A stretch of 64,000 nucleotides of DNA. It comes from Conchocele bisecta (taxonomy: Eukaryota; Mollusca; Bivalvia; Lucinida; Thyasiridae). Positions within the stretch are counted from its first letter, which is position 1, and each line of letters starts with the position of its first letter. Shown piece after piece: positions 33,427 to 44,880 of the stretch. The notes beneath the pieces were generated by a model, which searched no databases, was not told where the DNA came from, and was given only the letters and a program-made list of their open reading frames with translations. The translations under genes were made by a program, and so were the position numbers. The DNA is taken from positions 33,118,791-33,182,790 of the forward strand of contig CM055272.1 in assembly GCA_029237695.1 (NCBI GenBank), in the 5' to 3' direction.

Positions 33427-33640
33427 AGGGGCGGATCTAGAGGGGGTTCCGGGGTTGCAACCCCCCCCCCTGTTCAGTCACGGAGTTTATATAGATCACA
33501 GTTTAATTACCACCAGTTGGAGTCTGAATTTAAATGCCGTAAAACATAGGAAAGTGCATTTCGAAGAGCTAAAAAATAGGACAACCCCATAGTTGCGAAC
33601 AGTAACTCTTGCAATTACTCCCGTATCCGGGATTATGGTC
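33427..33640. mobile_element. Family O element
   Basis: AGGGGCGGATCTAGAGGG, CGGAGTTTATATAGATCACA and GGAAAGTGCATTTCGAAGAG, inverted relative to 15866-16147. The far end is TAGTTGCGAACAGTAACTCT. Confidence 0.7.
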
Positions 33641-33702
33641 AATCCGGGTAAACTCGGACAAAGGTATACATTCGGACACATCGGTATACATGTATATTAT
33701 GA

Positions 33703-33869
33703 CCAGGGATTCCGCTGGCGATCACCACTTTCGCAATTGGTGATAAAAATAAACAAAAAAATAAACAATTGGTGATAAAAAAATACAATTTTCGGAAAAA
33801 AATCAAATTTTATCACCTATTGTTTTTTTTGAAGTGGCGATTTTTTTATTTTCCCCAGCGGAATCCCTT
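33703..33869. mobile_element. Foldback element (family G')
   Basis: AGGGATTCCGCTGGCGATC and CCCCAGCGGAATCCC ends, with TTCGCAATTGGTGATAAAAA inside. Second copy nested at 42714-42812. Confidence 0.8.
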
Positions 33870-33989
33870 TTATGTCCCAGATATGTATGTGAAGCATGTT
33901 GTTGGTAGTTATTGACCTCCACTGACATGTTGTGCACCATATATATAAATACAGTACGATGCAGTGACTTAATCCCGGTGTCACAGGAA

Positions 33990-34135
33990 ATTCTCCCCCC
34001 TGGAAATCTTCACCCCCCCCCCCCCCCCCCCCCCCCTTCCCCCCCCCCCCCCGCGGGGGGAATAGTTTCAGGCTCGACACTAGGAAATTCTCCCCCCTAC
34101 CCTGGAAATCTTCCATTCTCCCCCCCCCCACCCAA
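33990..34135. repeat. Poly-C tract with flanking direct repeat
   Basis: GGAAATTCTCCCCCCT and CTGGAAATCTTC occur on both sides of a C run at 34011-34052. Confidence 0.8.
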
Positions 34136-34235
34136 AAGTTTGTGTTTGAATGCTACAAAGCAGAATTATTTCCCACCAAACATGTGCACATAGGCACAAT
34201 GTATGTCATTTGGTAGTATAAGAAAGGGGAACATA

Positions 34236-35108
34236 AACTAGATGGCCGCGGCCTGCATGTGGCGCCTTGTGGCGAGGCATGGACACTAAAAAAAAAGATA
34301 TAGTATAACGAAAAACTTAACCAAAAAACTTAACCAAAAACTTTAACCAAAAAACTTAACCAAAAAACTTCAAAGTAATTTGACCTTGACATTGGGAACA
34401 GGGGCCGCACGGGAGTGGGGTAGAATGAAAATAGAGATGATGATAAACACCCATGTGAAGTTTCAAGGTAATGGGCAAAGCAGTTGCAGAGATATAGTAT
34501 AACAAAAAACTTTAACCAAAAAACTTAGCCAAAAACTTTAACCAGAAAACATAACCAAAAACTTCAAAGTAATTTGACCTTGACATTGGGCACAGGGGCC
34601 GCACGGGAGTGGGGTAGAATGAAAATAGAGATGATGATAAACACCCATGTGAAGTTTCAAGGTAATGGGCAAAGCAGTTGCAGAGATATAGTATAAGTTA
34701 TTAACGAAAAACTTTAACCAAAAAACTTAACCGAAAAACTTAACCAAAAACTTTAACCAAAAAACTTAACCAAACAACTTAACCAAAAACTTTAACCGGA
34801 CACACGTTGCAGAGATATAGTATAACGAAAAACTTTAACCAAAAACTTTAACCAAAAAACTTAACCAAAAAACTAAAACTTAACCACTTTAACCAAAGAA
34901 CTTAACCAAAAACTTTAACCAAAAAACTTAACCAAACAACTTAACCAAAATACTTCACCAAAAACTTTAACCAAAGAACTTAACCAAAAACTTTAACCAA
35001 AAAACTTAACCAAACAACTTAACCAAAAACTTTAACCGGAGACACGTACGTACGTACGCCAAAGTGCCGACTATATCGCGCTTTCCGCAAGCGGGCGCGA
35101 CAAAAATC
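34236..35108 (+). mobile_element. GGCCGCGGCC-start Helentron-like element
   Basis: Starts ACTAGATGGCCGCGGCCTGC. Core units carry CATGTGAAGTTTCAAGGTAA (34452 and 34638) and many copies of AACTTTAACCAAAAAACTTA. It ends with ACGTACGTACGTACGCC, GACTATAT, and the hairpin CGCGCTTTCCGC / GCGGGCGCG followed by ACAAAAA. Confidence 0.7.
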
Positions 35109-35119
35109 ACCTCCCTCAC

Positions 35120-35575
35120 ACCCCACCCCAATCTACCATATGCATATAGTGTAAGTCCCTTGATAGACAAGAATATCACAATATTGGGGGAAGATTTCTG
35201 ATCACAAGTGAAAATGTTTGTGTAGAACAGTTAGCATGTGACGCATATTGGCGGGGGGGGGCGGGTGATGAGGGAGAGAGGGGGGGTGGGGGGGGAGGGG
35301 GGGGGGAGGAGATTATCCTGATGAAATAATGTATGTTGGTGTAGAACAGATAGCATTTGGCATGTATTGAGGGAGGGGGGGGGGAATTTCCTAGGAAATA
35401 TTCCCCCCCCAACCATCTACCATATGCATAGCGGATGTGAATGTCTCTTTGTAGACAAGAATAACCCACGATTGGGGGAGTATTTCTGATGAAATAATGT
35501 ATGTTGGTGTAGAACAGATAGCATTTGGCATGTATTGAGAGAGGGGGGGGGGGATTTTCCTAGGAAATATCTGCA
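35120..35575. repeat. G-rich direct repeat, ~280 bp period
   Basis: CTACCATATGCATA at about 35135 and 35410, GTGTAGAACAG.TAGCAT three times, and G runs at 35250-35312, 35370-35384 and 35541-35553. Proline-rich minus-strand frames are by-products. Confidence 0.8.
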
Positions 35576-36180
35576 TGCTGGGGTCCACACTGCATGACTT
35601 TGAAAGGCGGTGAACGTTGAACGTCCGGCAAACTACATTTACTGAGGCATATGAATGAAGCGAAGCATAGGGACTTGACAATTTAGTTATTACAGATATA
35701 AAGTATCCCTCTTACTGTCTGTCTGATAGTTTCTACGTTTATTGTACCAATACCGTCTATATAGCAGAAAATGAGAGGCTGTTTTTCGAGATCGAGAAAA
35801 CTCGGACATGGCCTGACTCGGTATTGGATTCGCCTAGTTCCTTCTACAAGCTGTCGCTAATGTACCTCCCCATCCAAGGTAGCGGTGCTCCACCCCACCG
35901 CCATGCCCCCCCCCCCCACCAACAAAAAAACAACATATTTGATTAAAATGCAGTCTAAATCCCGTCTGAAGTAACTAGCCTACATGTATTTGTTTAATTT
36001 CCAACCAAGGACAAACTTTGTCCCCATAGAAACGACAGTACAAACAGATTTGTAGAGATTAATATCCCCAACCCCGAATGTCTAATTCCCACCGTGGGAA
36101 ATTTGTGGCTGTATATTTCCCATGTATGACTCACATCCCACCACACTGGACGGGGAAACGTTGGTATTGTTAGTATCAGA
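35576..36180. other. No recognisable feature
   Basis: Apparently unique, with a short C run near 35910. No coding signal. Confidence 0.4.
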
Positions 36181-36182
36181 CA

Positions 36183-36690
36183 TTATAGGAATGAATGGCC
36201 TTTTTGTGGAATTTATCGGGGTATAAACTTGGAAAAGACACTTTCGCAATTGGCGATAAAAATAAACAATTGGCGATAAAAAATTACAATTTTCGAAAAA
36301 AAAAATAAAAAAAAAAATCCTATTGGTTATTATAGGAATGAATGGCCTTTTTGTGGAATTTATCGGGGTATAAACTTGGAAAAGTCGCGGGAATACTGGA
36401 CGAAGGCCGGAAGGCCTCATCCAGTATTCCCGCGACTTTTCCAAGTTTACATCCCCGATAAATTCCACAAAAAGGCCATTCATTCCTTATAATTCCAGCA
36501 TTTGAAATAAATTCATCAAGAAAATGTGTTTATTTTCCCTTTTCTTAAGAATTATTTTAACTACGCCTCACGGTTACGGAAAGTAGTTTGGCGTGGGAGT
36601 TTACTGGGGTAGAAATTTTGGACAGAGACTTGCTATGGGCCAATCAAGTGTTAGGGAATTGTGTAAATATTTTTGTGCTTGGATTATATG
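36183..36690. mobile_element. Families G and G2 adjacent (G, G, inverted G2)
   Basis: A left half of G (36183-36325), a full palindromic G (36331-36491, centre GGACGAAGGCCGGAAGGCCT), and directly abutting it G2 inverted (AATTCCAGCATTTGAAATAA, 36493-36690). Confidence 0.8.
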
Positions 36691-37192
36691 GACATATCCC
36701 CACCCAGGTACGTACATGTAATTGTTTTATCGTCTAATGAACCTTATCAATGTCGTTCCCACTTTCAGGAACGGCAGGCAAACCCCTGTGTCTAATTCCC
36801 AGATGTATGAATGAAATATGTGTCTATTTATCCAATGTGATGGCGCGCTTTCCTCACACTAGAAACGACATTACTGACAGACGTGTTACATCTAATATAC
36901 CGGCCCCATGATTTTAGGTGTCTAATTCCCACCCCTTATGGGTTTTAGCTAGCTGTCTAATTACCTGGATATGCCCGCCAGACCATCCCCACACCCGTGT
37001 GACGGGGAGGACATTGAAAGATCCATTGTAATTCCACGTGTATCCCCCTCACACTACTTCTTTCCAACTCACGACGGGGAAGACATCATTATTTGCATAC
37101 AATTTAATTTATATAGTATGGTTGTCATTGTGGTATTGTTATCTTTCACAGTTTTAATTTTGAATAGATCGAGTGTTTTGGTCATCGATAAA
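36691..37192. other. No recognisable feature
   Basis: GTGTCTAATTCCCA recurs at about 36779 and 36919 and, with changes, near 36077 and 36950. Otherwise nothing coding. Confidence 0.4.
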
Positions 37193-37556
37193 TAATTCCA
37201 GCACAAAAATATTTACACAATTCCCTAACATTTGATTGGTCCGTCGCAAGTCTCTGTCCAAAGTTTATATCCCAGTAAACTCCCATGCCGAACTACTTTC
37301 CGTAACCGTCAGGCGCAGTTAAAATCATTCTTAAGAAAACGGAAAATAAACACATTTTCTTGATGAATTTATTTCAAATGCTGGAATTACATATATAAGA
37401 AATGAATGGCCTTTTTTTGGAATTTATAGGGGATATAAACTTGGAAAAGTCGCGGGAATACTGGACGAAGGCCTTCCGGCCTTCGTCCAGTATTCCAGCG
37501 ACTTGTCCAAGTTTATACCCCGATAAATTCCACAAAAAGGCCATTCATTCCTATAA
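37193..37556. mobile_element. Families G2 and G adjacent
   Basis: G2 from ATTCCAGCACAAAAATATTT to AAATGCTGGAATTA (37193-37389), then G from AGAAATGAATGGCC to GGCCATTCATTCCTATAAT, with centre GACGAAGGCCTTCCGGCC. Confidence 0.85.
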
Positions 37557-37621
37557 TGTTAAATTTCAGACAAGCATGATGGCATCTGTACGATGCATCC
37601 AAGGAAGAAGGTTGTCTCCTA

Positions 37622-38028
37622 CAGAGCTCCAGATAAGCTGCGTATTTGCGTAAATACCCAATTAAAATTGCCAAAAAAAAACAATTGAAATCAGAAGTAG
37701 TGAGTATCAAAAAGCAATTAAAAATTTGTGGTACCTTTATCATGCTGCAGAAAACTATAAACAGACCACAAATATAGCATATTTTCGTTATTTTCCCATG
37801 AAAACAAACCTTGGTATTTCATTAGAATTGTCTCCAAGGAGACAATTCTAATGAAAAGCCAAGACATGTTTTCATTTCGAAGCAAACTATTCAATAATTG
37901 CTGTCTGTTGATGTTGATGTGTAAACAGTATTGTGATTTTATTTTACCCAATTAAAATATTGAAATACCCAGTTGCTTCAGAAATGATGGAGTGACAATA
38001 CTCAATTACTAATTCCTTATCTGGAGCC
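37622..38028. mobile_element. MITE family C
   Basis: AGAGCTCCAGATAAGCTGCG to CCTTATCTGGAGCC, core GAATTGTCTCCAAGGAGACAATT. Confidence 0.9.
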
Positions 38029-38049
38029 CTGCTCCTACACAACTGAAAG

Positions 38050-38165
38050 AACATTAAAGGTACATGCCCAAAAATGTTCTTTATATCAGAGATATCATCC
38101 AATACATTTACTGGCAAAATAAACATTCATTCACCATCACTCCACGCATTATTATACATTATCAT
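38050..38165. mobile_element. Family L fragment
   Basis: TTAAAGGTACATGCCCA, AATGTTCTTTATAT and TGGCAAAATAAACATTCATT, as in 39550-39660. Confidence 0.65.
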
Positions 38166-38204
38166 ACGATCCTCTAACTTCGATAGCCGCACAGATTCGA
38201 GACC

Positions 38205-38262
38205 ATTTTTATTTTCTCGTTCTATCGCGAGATTTACGGGTTACGTCACTTCCATTACACTT
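38205..38262. promoter_or_regulatory. Possible CRE/ETS-like site cluster
   Basis: TATCGCGAGATT and TTACGTCACTTCC lie within 40 bases. Such words occur in animal TATA-less promoters, but no gene follows, so this is weak. Confidence 0.15.
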
Positions 38263-38299
38263 GTGCGTTCAACCGAAGCCAGATGAAAGGTCACAAATG

Positions 38300-38865
38300 C
38301 CAAGTTAGAAAAATGCGATTTAAACAGGACTAATACATTGCCAAACAACACAACACACCTAAATGTTGTGTTTTCCACTAATCCCATTAACCCCCTCCAT
38401 TAAAATTCGGATTTCGATAGGAAAACTTACACATAAATGAGTTCGCTTGAACCCGTATGTTGTTTACATGTTTATCAATGGAGGTCATGTAATATTTGTA
38501 GGTAGAAAGGCACTAATAATGTAGGAATATGGATTTTCATTCAGTCACCACCTTATCCTATTTTTTTTTAAATTGTCACTTTTAAGTTCGTCCACATCAG
38601 TCCAATACCTCCATTTATCAGCAGATATATGCAATCTGGTCTCTGTTTTTGTTATTCCCATTGTGGACGAGTACCACATGCAGAAGGGATTGACATGTCT
38701 TGCTCCAAAAATAGACATTACCACTTTAAAAAAGTATTAAAACCAACAAGCTGAAACTTCATATTGTTTAATTTGTTTAATCTAGCAAATTATATTTTCC
38801 AATTTGGCAATCGTTTGTCTAATCATTTAAGTTGGAAACAATATGTATCGTGACCCCTGAACGCA
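38300..38865. other. No recognisable feature
   Basis: AT-rich, apparently unique, no coding signal. Confidence 0.4.
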
Positions 38866-38904
38866 ATGGTACATTATGCAGACACAATTTGTGGTATTTT
38901 CCAA

Positions 38905-39005
38905 CCGGGCACCTGCACCGGAAGAGCATATGACGTCATAGGGTCAGAGGTCGCGACCTTTCACGGTACGCTGGAGGCGGCCATTTGTAGACGAGCGTGT
39001 TTTGA
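38905..39005. promoter_or_regulatory. GC-richer stretch with CRE, ETS and YY1-like words
   Basis: ACCGGAAG, the palindrome TGACGTCA, AGGTCGCGACCT and GGCGGCCATTTG lie within 90 bases in AT-rich surroundings. A first exon or CpG-type promoter is possible. The 111-residue frame over it is not convincing. Confidence 0.25.
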
Positions 39006-39194
39006 AAGTAAACAATTGCATTTCTCCGTGCTTTTGAAGCCAGGAAACGCAATATATATACACATAATTGGATTATATTTGCATGTAGCTAATAAAAAAA
39101 GGTTTATACTCTATTATTTATTACGCATGTTGTTTAATATCGTTAGAGTCTCGAATTATGAGCAGTCCAGGATATATATCAGACATAAATGTTC

Positions 39195-39540
39195 ACACTG
39201 ATACCAGGGGAGATAATCGTGTTTCCTTAAACTGTTAACGGACATTACTATTTATTATCTGTATTTGTTTTTTCATGTGCAATGATCATACTTTATAAAC
39301 TGTCGAAAATATTATTTTTTCAGGTGACGCATTTCATTAGTATAAATAATTAAAAAAAGATCATGCCTCATTTGCGTCACTATCAGTAAAATAAATATTA
39401 CTAAATGGCTTTATCTCTATAGCGGGCACTGGTAAGTTTTAGAACTGGTGGAATAATGACACTATTATTCACTTATTTAATTCCTATAAAGAACATCTTG
39501 TGCCTACTGAGTTGGCATGTACCTGTAACGCCCGTAATAC
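39195..39540. mobile_element. Family L repeat
   Basis: CACACTGATACCAGGGGAGA, TTTCCTTAAACTGTTAACGG, CACTATCAGTAAAATAAATA, GAACTGGTGGAATAATGACA, ending GGCATGTACCTGTAA. Confidence 0.75.
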
Positions 39541-39549
39541 GTCTGAGCA

Positions 39550-39660
39550 ACTTAAAGGTACATGCCCATGCAGTAGGTTATAATATAGTGATACAGATAC
39601 TTTTGTATATTCTGTACGTATGACATTTCCTGGCAAAATAAATATTCATTCACCATTACC
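39550..39660. mobile_element. Family L fragment
   Basis: TTAAAGGTACATGCCCATG and TGGCAAAATAAATATTCATT, the opposite end of the family, as at 38050-38165. Confidence 0.6.
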
Positions 39661-39701
39661 CCATGTATTGATTGGCATTATTATACATTTTATTTTAGAC
39701 G

Positions 39702-40064
39702 AAAATTTTCACACTGATATCAGGGGCCATAACCGTGTTTCCTAAAAATGTTAACGGACATTACTATTTATTCTCTATACTTATTTTTTGATGAGCAATG
39801 ATCATACTTTATCGTCTGTCGAAATTTTTATTTTTTCAGGCGACGCATTAGTATAAATAAGTAAAAAATATCATGCCTCATTTGCATATTAAAATAGCCT
39901 GATACCAACACACGTCACTATCAGTAAAATAAATATTACTAAATGATTATATCTGTTTTCCGGGCACTTGTAATTTTGAGAACTGGTGGAATAGCGACAC
40001 AATTATACACTTATTTAATTCTTATAAAGAACAATTTGTGCTTACTGAGTGGGCATGTACCTTT
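39702..40064. mobile_element. Family L repeat
   Basis: TTTCACACTGATATCAGGGG to AGTGGGCATGTACCTTTAA, colinear with 39195-39540. Confidence 0.75.
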
Positions 40065-40442
40065 AATATATCGCAAATGCTCTTTGGATCACCCATTGCA
40101 TGCAGATAGTGTTAAACTTGTAATTACAAACACTATAGTCCGTAGTTTTTCCTAACCAGTCCAAATAGTTACCTCCTCCGTCCGAATTATGCGGATTTCA
40201 TAGTAACCACGCATGCAGTCGTTTGCAATATCACAACCATATGAAGCAATACAAACCATACAGAAATGGCCGTGGAATTGAACAAACAATCGACAACAAA
40301 GCAGTCCCAATGTCATATCACCTAGGCCATGGCCCATCCATAGCAATCAAGAGAAAAATAGATGTTTTATTATTACAACAAAAGCTACATTGTATGTGCA
40401 CCGGCTGTAAACCCATCCCTATCTGATTGTCTTTACTGACAA
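40065..40442. other. No recognisable feature
   Basis: Apparently unique sequence without repeat or coding signal. Confidence 0.4.
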
Positions 40443-40910
40443 AATGCACAATTGTGGGTGTGACTGGAGTAATGGGACTTATGAGTTTTGCGACCAATGT
40501 AGATCAAGATCAGACTGTGCGGATCAGAATCTGTATGGTTCGGATTAACCCGTAATGCATGCTTTCAACCCATTTCAGTCTGAGGATACGATAATTTTTG
40601 TTGAAAAAATCTCATTATTTTTTTCATTCATCGATAAAGGTATATGTTGTTACCACTCATTTGAACCGTCTCGTTGAGACGGTTCAAATGAGTGGTAACA
40701 ACATATACTTTCGAAAGGATATAAAGAAAATAGGGATATTTTTCTCTCAAAAGGTTCATACTACTAAAAGCGTATCCCGTCTGTAATGTGTTAACATGTA
40801 ATAGACAATATAAATCATTATCAGGCTACAGGAGTGTGCTAGTTGATCATGAGTTACACTGGTCACAAATCCCATAAGCCCCATTTCTCTTGTCACAGCC
40901 ACAATTAACC
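40443..40910. mobile_element. Family I halves flanking a family E MITE
   Basis: Left half GTGTGACTGGAGTAATGGGA (40443-40545), MITE E at 40563-40793 (core GAACCGTCTCGTTGAGACGGTTC), then right half AGTTACACTGGTCACAAATC...CTTGTCACAGCCAC (to 40905). Confidence 0.75.
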
Positions 40911-41037
40911 CTTTCAAAACCAAGTAACTTAATAGGATGTTCCATGCCAATGTTTCACGCTATTTCATTAATTTTGTTCATTCAAATTATCCCATTCTTC
41001 TAAAAGGGTAATCTGTACGACGTTTAAAATTATTAAC

Positions 41038-41150
41038 AAACAGTGGAGATCCTGATGAGACGGCTCGTTGCGAGCCGGCTCATCTGGATCTGCACTGTTT
41101 GCAAACATTGTCTCTATAGAGGTATGTGGTGTTGAAAGGGTTAACCTTGC
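41038..41150. mobile_element. Family I' palindrome
   Basis: ATCCTGATGAGACGGCTCG, TTGCGAGCCGGCTCATCTGG, followed by GTTGAAAGGGTTAA. Confidence 0.8.
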
Positions 41151-41231
41151 TGTACTGAGACGTCATTGAATTATGTAAACATGTGCACATCATGCTCATG
41201 GCAAATAAATATTCACAATTTGTTGACGATA

Positions 41232-41387
41232 CTTAACCGTTAGACCACTACTCACAATAATTGGTCTGCTGTTGCTTTTATATCTTGCCTTATTTCTCAA
41301 TAAAAACATGGTTTGACAGCACTTGAGAATCATTTCCAATGGAAATGATTCTGAAGTGCTGTCAAAGCATGTTGTAAATTATTCTAA
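41232..41387. mobile_element. MITE family B truncated by family H
   Basis: TTAACCGTTAGACCACTACT through AAATTATTCTAAG, then an abrupt change to GGTTCCATGGGAACGAATTG. Confidence 0.8.
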
Positions 41388-41636
41388 GGTTCCATGGGAA
41401 CGAATTGTTATTTTGTGGGAACAAATTGTTAAATCGTGGGATGAATTGTTAATTTGAGGGAACGAATTGTTAAATTGAGGGAACGAATTGTTAAATTGAG
41501 GGAACAAATTGTCATTTCATGGGAACGAATTGTTAATTCAAGGGAACAAATTGTTAAATTGAGCGAACAAATTGTTATTTTGTGGGAACGAATTAATAAA
41601 AAAAAATTGGTGTCCTCTGCAGGGCTCCGTAGAATA
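41388..41636. mobile_element. Family H, one half
   Basis: About nine GGGAACGAATTGTTAAATTG-type units in one orientation, ending CTCTGCAGGGCTCCGTAG. Confidence 0.85.
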
Positions 41637-41842
41637 CACCTTTACAGGTATGATTTTTTTTCAATATTTTATTTTTATTTTTGTTATTTCTCAATGAAAG
41701 TATATGTTTCGCCCACTCATTTGAACCGTCTCGACGACACGGTTCAAATGGTGGTCGCGACATATACTTGTTAGTGCCTAGAAGGAAAATATTTAGGATT
41801 TTCCGCAAAAATAATGGCACATCCTCATCATGAAATGGGTTA
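41637..41842. mobile_element. MITE family E
   Basis: ACACCTTTACAGGTATGATT, core GAACCGTCTCGACGACACGGTTC, end CATGAAATGGGTTAA. Confidence 0.9.
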
Positions 41843-41900
41843 ATTCCAATACAAATGTCACTTAAAATTTTATCATCAGGTGGATGGGAGGAATGAAATC

Positions 41901-42155
41901 TTAACCCTTCGATCGACCGCTACTCACAACAATTGTCGTCTGCTGTTGCTTTTATATCTTGCCTTATTTCTCAATAAAAACATGTTTTGACAGCACTTCA
42001 GAATCATTTCCAATGGAAATGATTATGAAGTGCTGTCAAAGCATGTTGTAAATTATTCTAAAGTGTTGTCAAAGCATGTTTTTGATGATAAAAATCGAAA
42101 ATAGAAAATAAACAGCAGACGACAAAAAAATTAAGATAGCGGTCTAAGGTTTAAT
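41901..42155. mobile_element. MITE family B
   Basis: TTAACCCTTCGATCGACCGC to AGCGGTCTAAGGTTTAA. Confidence 0.9.
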
Positions 42156-42412
42156 AATAATTCTGAACGGTGAACGTTACTGGGATTCACACCTGGGGCT
42201 AAGTGATCTGGTGTAGTAAGCTTGGGCACCTGACACCGGATTAGGTCACTTTCGTTTAGTGTAAAAAAGTGAAAAGGTGTAACGTCCCAGCAACAGCTAA
42301 GGTCATATAGACGGGTTTTAGTGTTGAAACGTTTCATCATAATTTCAATGCTGAACATACGGTATTCGCCTCATACACTGGTGATGCGATGACACTCTGT
42401 ACATGTAGCTCA

Positions 42413-42514
42413 GGCACGTAATCAGGGGGAATGCACCCCCTAAAATTTGGCCAGGTGTGTACACATAGATAAAAATGCGCACCCCCCCTCAGTAAGATCC
42501 TGGTTACGCGCCTG
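42413..42514. mobile_element. Short inverted-repeat element
   Basis: CAGGCACGTAATCAGGG and, inverted, CCTGGTTACGCGCCTG. Confidence 0.6.
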
Positions 42515-43098
42515 TAGCTAAACATATTTCTCATGACTGATTTAGTATCACAAGTTTCATAGTTTGACTTAAATCCTCATGCATAATGTCAAAATGTCAC
42601 CTACATGTAATACTGGCTGTGACTGGAGAAACGTGGCTCAGTGCTCCAGATAAGCTTTGTGTCCAAATAGTAGTGTATCCCCTGGTTGTAAATTAAATGT
42701 GTATTTTAGTTTCAGGGATTCCGCTGGCGATCGCCACTTTCGCAATTGGTGATAAAAAATTACAATTTTCGAAAAAAAAAAATAAAAATTATTTCCCCCA
42801 GCGGAATCCCTGTATTTTTACAAATGGATTATTGATTTTCTTCATTACTAAATAGGGAAAAAATTATAATAAAAACATGAAACAAATTTAAACATTCACT
42901 TATTGGAGTGTATTTTGTTATTACCTTTTCACTTGCTTCTACTGTAATAAAGTTGAAAATTTGATTAGCAGCTCAACTAAGTAAATTTTCAACTTTATTA
43001 CAGTATTTCCACTACTCAATTTGCAAATCAATAAATATTTTCACATTGCTGTGAGTATTTTGTACTCTCACTGTTGATAATCAATGCGTATTCAGCTA

Positions 43099-43473
43099 AA
43101 ACTAGAAAATGGCCTGTCGGCGCACTTTAGAGGGCCCCTATTTGAAAACTGTTACAAAAACTTTCAGTAGGGAGGGTAATTATATTAATGTGGAAGGATG
43201 TATAGTTACTTAGTAATGCATGTGGGCGATATGAAGATATTAGCTGAAGGCAAACAGAAATTATAGGTGATTTGAGAAACAACAAGAAATGCGTCTGTCG
43301 AACGCGGATGCCACCTGCAGCATATTTGAGAAACTGTGACAAAGTGGTTAACCGAAAAATGTGACGGACGGACGGACGGACAGACTGCCCGGACGGACGG
43401 ACGGATAGACGGACAGATGGATGGTCCAAACACTATATGCCACCTGTTTCTTCGAAACCTGGTGGCATAAAAA
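43099..43473 (+). mobile_element. Helentron-like element with GGAC microsatellite and hairpin
   Basis: ACTAGAAAATGGCCTGTCGG start, a TATGAAGATATTAGCTGAAG unit, GGAC repeats at 43363-43420, CACTATATG, and the hairpin CCACCTGTTTCTTCG / CGAAACCTGGTGG followed by CATAAAAA. Confidence 0.75.
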
Positions 43474-44251
43474 CATTAAAATAAATAAACAGACAGACGG
43501 ACGTACGAGCAGTAGCGAGGGTAATTTGTTTGTTTATTGGTGTTTAACGGCCTATCAACAGATAAGGTCATTTAAGGCCGGGCCAATGGGTTTAGTACTA
43601 AAACCCATATATTACCTGTACAAGGATATGTACATGTTCAAGTACATGTACAAATGGGCGGAAAATGGGCGGAAAATCCCAAAATCAGAACTGAATATTT
43701 ACAATTAAAAAAAAAAAATATATATATATTCAGCCCTGAAATCAGAATAATCCTGATCTGATGCCAGGTCCTCGCCACACCAGAATCACTTGGCCCCCTC
43801 CCAAAAGCAGTAGAATCAGTAATAATCTTACTACTTTTATAGTGGGCAATAACCCAATTCAACTCCCAGGTAACAAAAGAGCCAAAGATAAAAACGTACC
43901 TGAGGGCCAAACCAGAAAAATGATTCGTTTAAGGAGTGTATTAATTGGAATGATGTATAGTTACTAAGTAATGCATGTGTGCAATATGAAGATATTAGCT
44001 GAAGGCAAACAGAAATTATAGGTGATTTCATAAACAAAAACTTTCAAATAAATAAACAGACGGACGGACGGATGTACGATCAGTAGCGAGGGTAATTGTA
44101 TGAATGGGGAATGATGTTACTTAGCAATACATGTCTGCGATATGAAGATATTAGTAGCTGAAGGCAAACAGAAATTATAGGTGATTTCAGAAACTCTCAC
44201 AAAACAATTTCAAAAAATAAACGGACATATGTTGATTCTCAGCGGGGTCCT
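43474..44251. repeat. Further tandem units with an inserted family N SINE
   Basis: TATGAAGATATTAG and GGCAAACAGAAATTATAGGT recur near 43990 and 44150, and CAGTAGCGAGGGTAAT at 43510 and 44080. Family N (GTTTGTTTATTGGTGTTTAA) occupies about 43527-43915. Confidence 0.7.
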
Positions 44252-44299
44252 AATAAGTGTGTAAAATACACCAATACACACATTATCTGGAGCTCAGTA

Positions 44300-44430
44300 G
44301 CCGATGATAATGTAATAAATTCTGTATAATAAAAATTTATAAATTTATCCTTAAATGGAAAATTTCTCCCTCAAAGTATACTTTGCTAGATAAGTATACT
44401 TTGCAATGTTGGTGAAATAGGCTACTGGTG
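44300..44430. mobile_element. MITE family F, half
   Basis: TGATAATGTAATAAATTCTG, AGTATACTTTGCTAGATAAG and TGGTGAAATAGGCTACTG. Confidence 0.8.
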
Positions 44431-44491
44431 GCTTACGGGATTTGTGATAAGTGTAGCTCCCTGATCAAATAGCTCACTCCTGTAGCCTTGT

Positions 44492-44588
44492 AACGTGGGA
44501 ACGATTTGTTAAATTGAGGGAATGAATTGTTAATTTGTGGCAACGAATTAAAAAAAAAAAATCCACGTCCCCTGCGGGGCTCCGTAGG
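44492..44588. mobile_element. Family H fragment
   Basis: GTGGGAACGATTTGTTAAAT to CCACGTCCCCTGCGGGGCTC. Confidence 0.75.
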
Positions 44589-44880
44589 ATTGCCCTCTTA
44601 TTGATTGCCCTCTGAAAATGCAGCTGCTCAGTATAGAGAAGCTGTTACATGAATTAGTATGATATTTGTAAAACAAATTTCATAAGAAACCAGGCTAGGC
44701 AAAAAAAATTTTTTACGAAATCAGTTAAAAAGTTTAGAAAAGCACTTGTGTTTTTCACTTTGATGTATCGATTTCACATTATTTGGATGCATTGTTTATA
44801 TATTTATCCTCAGTAACATGTTTTGACAAATTATGTAATGGATGTATAAATAACATTTTTACCTCCGTGTTGAGTTTTTA
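44589..44880. other. No recognisable feature
   Basis: AT-rich, nothing identified. Confidence 0.4.

Larger units (their letters stand above)
42639..44299. mobile_element. MITE family C' with two nested insertions
   Basis: Left end CAGTGCTCCAGATAAGCTTT, right end ACATTATCTGGAGCTCAG. A G' foldback sits at 42714-42812. A tandem-repeat block starts at 43099 inside the C' sequence CGTATTCAGCTAAAA, and C' resumes near 44252 (GTGTAAAATACACCAATACA). Confidence 0.75.

Noticed and set aside
38866..39201. 111-residue coding gene
   Set aside because: The first part covers the GC-rich regulatory-like stretch and the second is AT-driven (IYIHIIGLYLHV). No conserved pattern.
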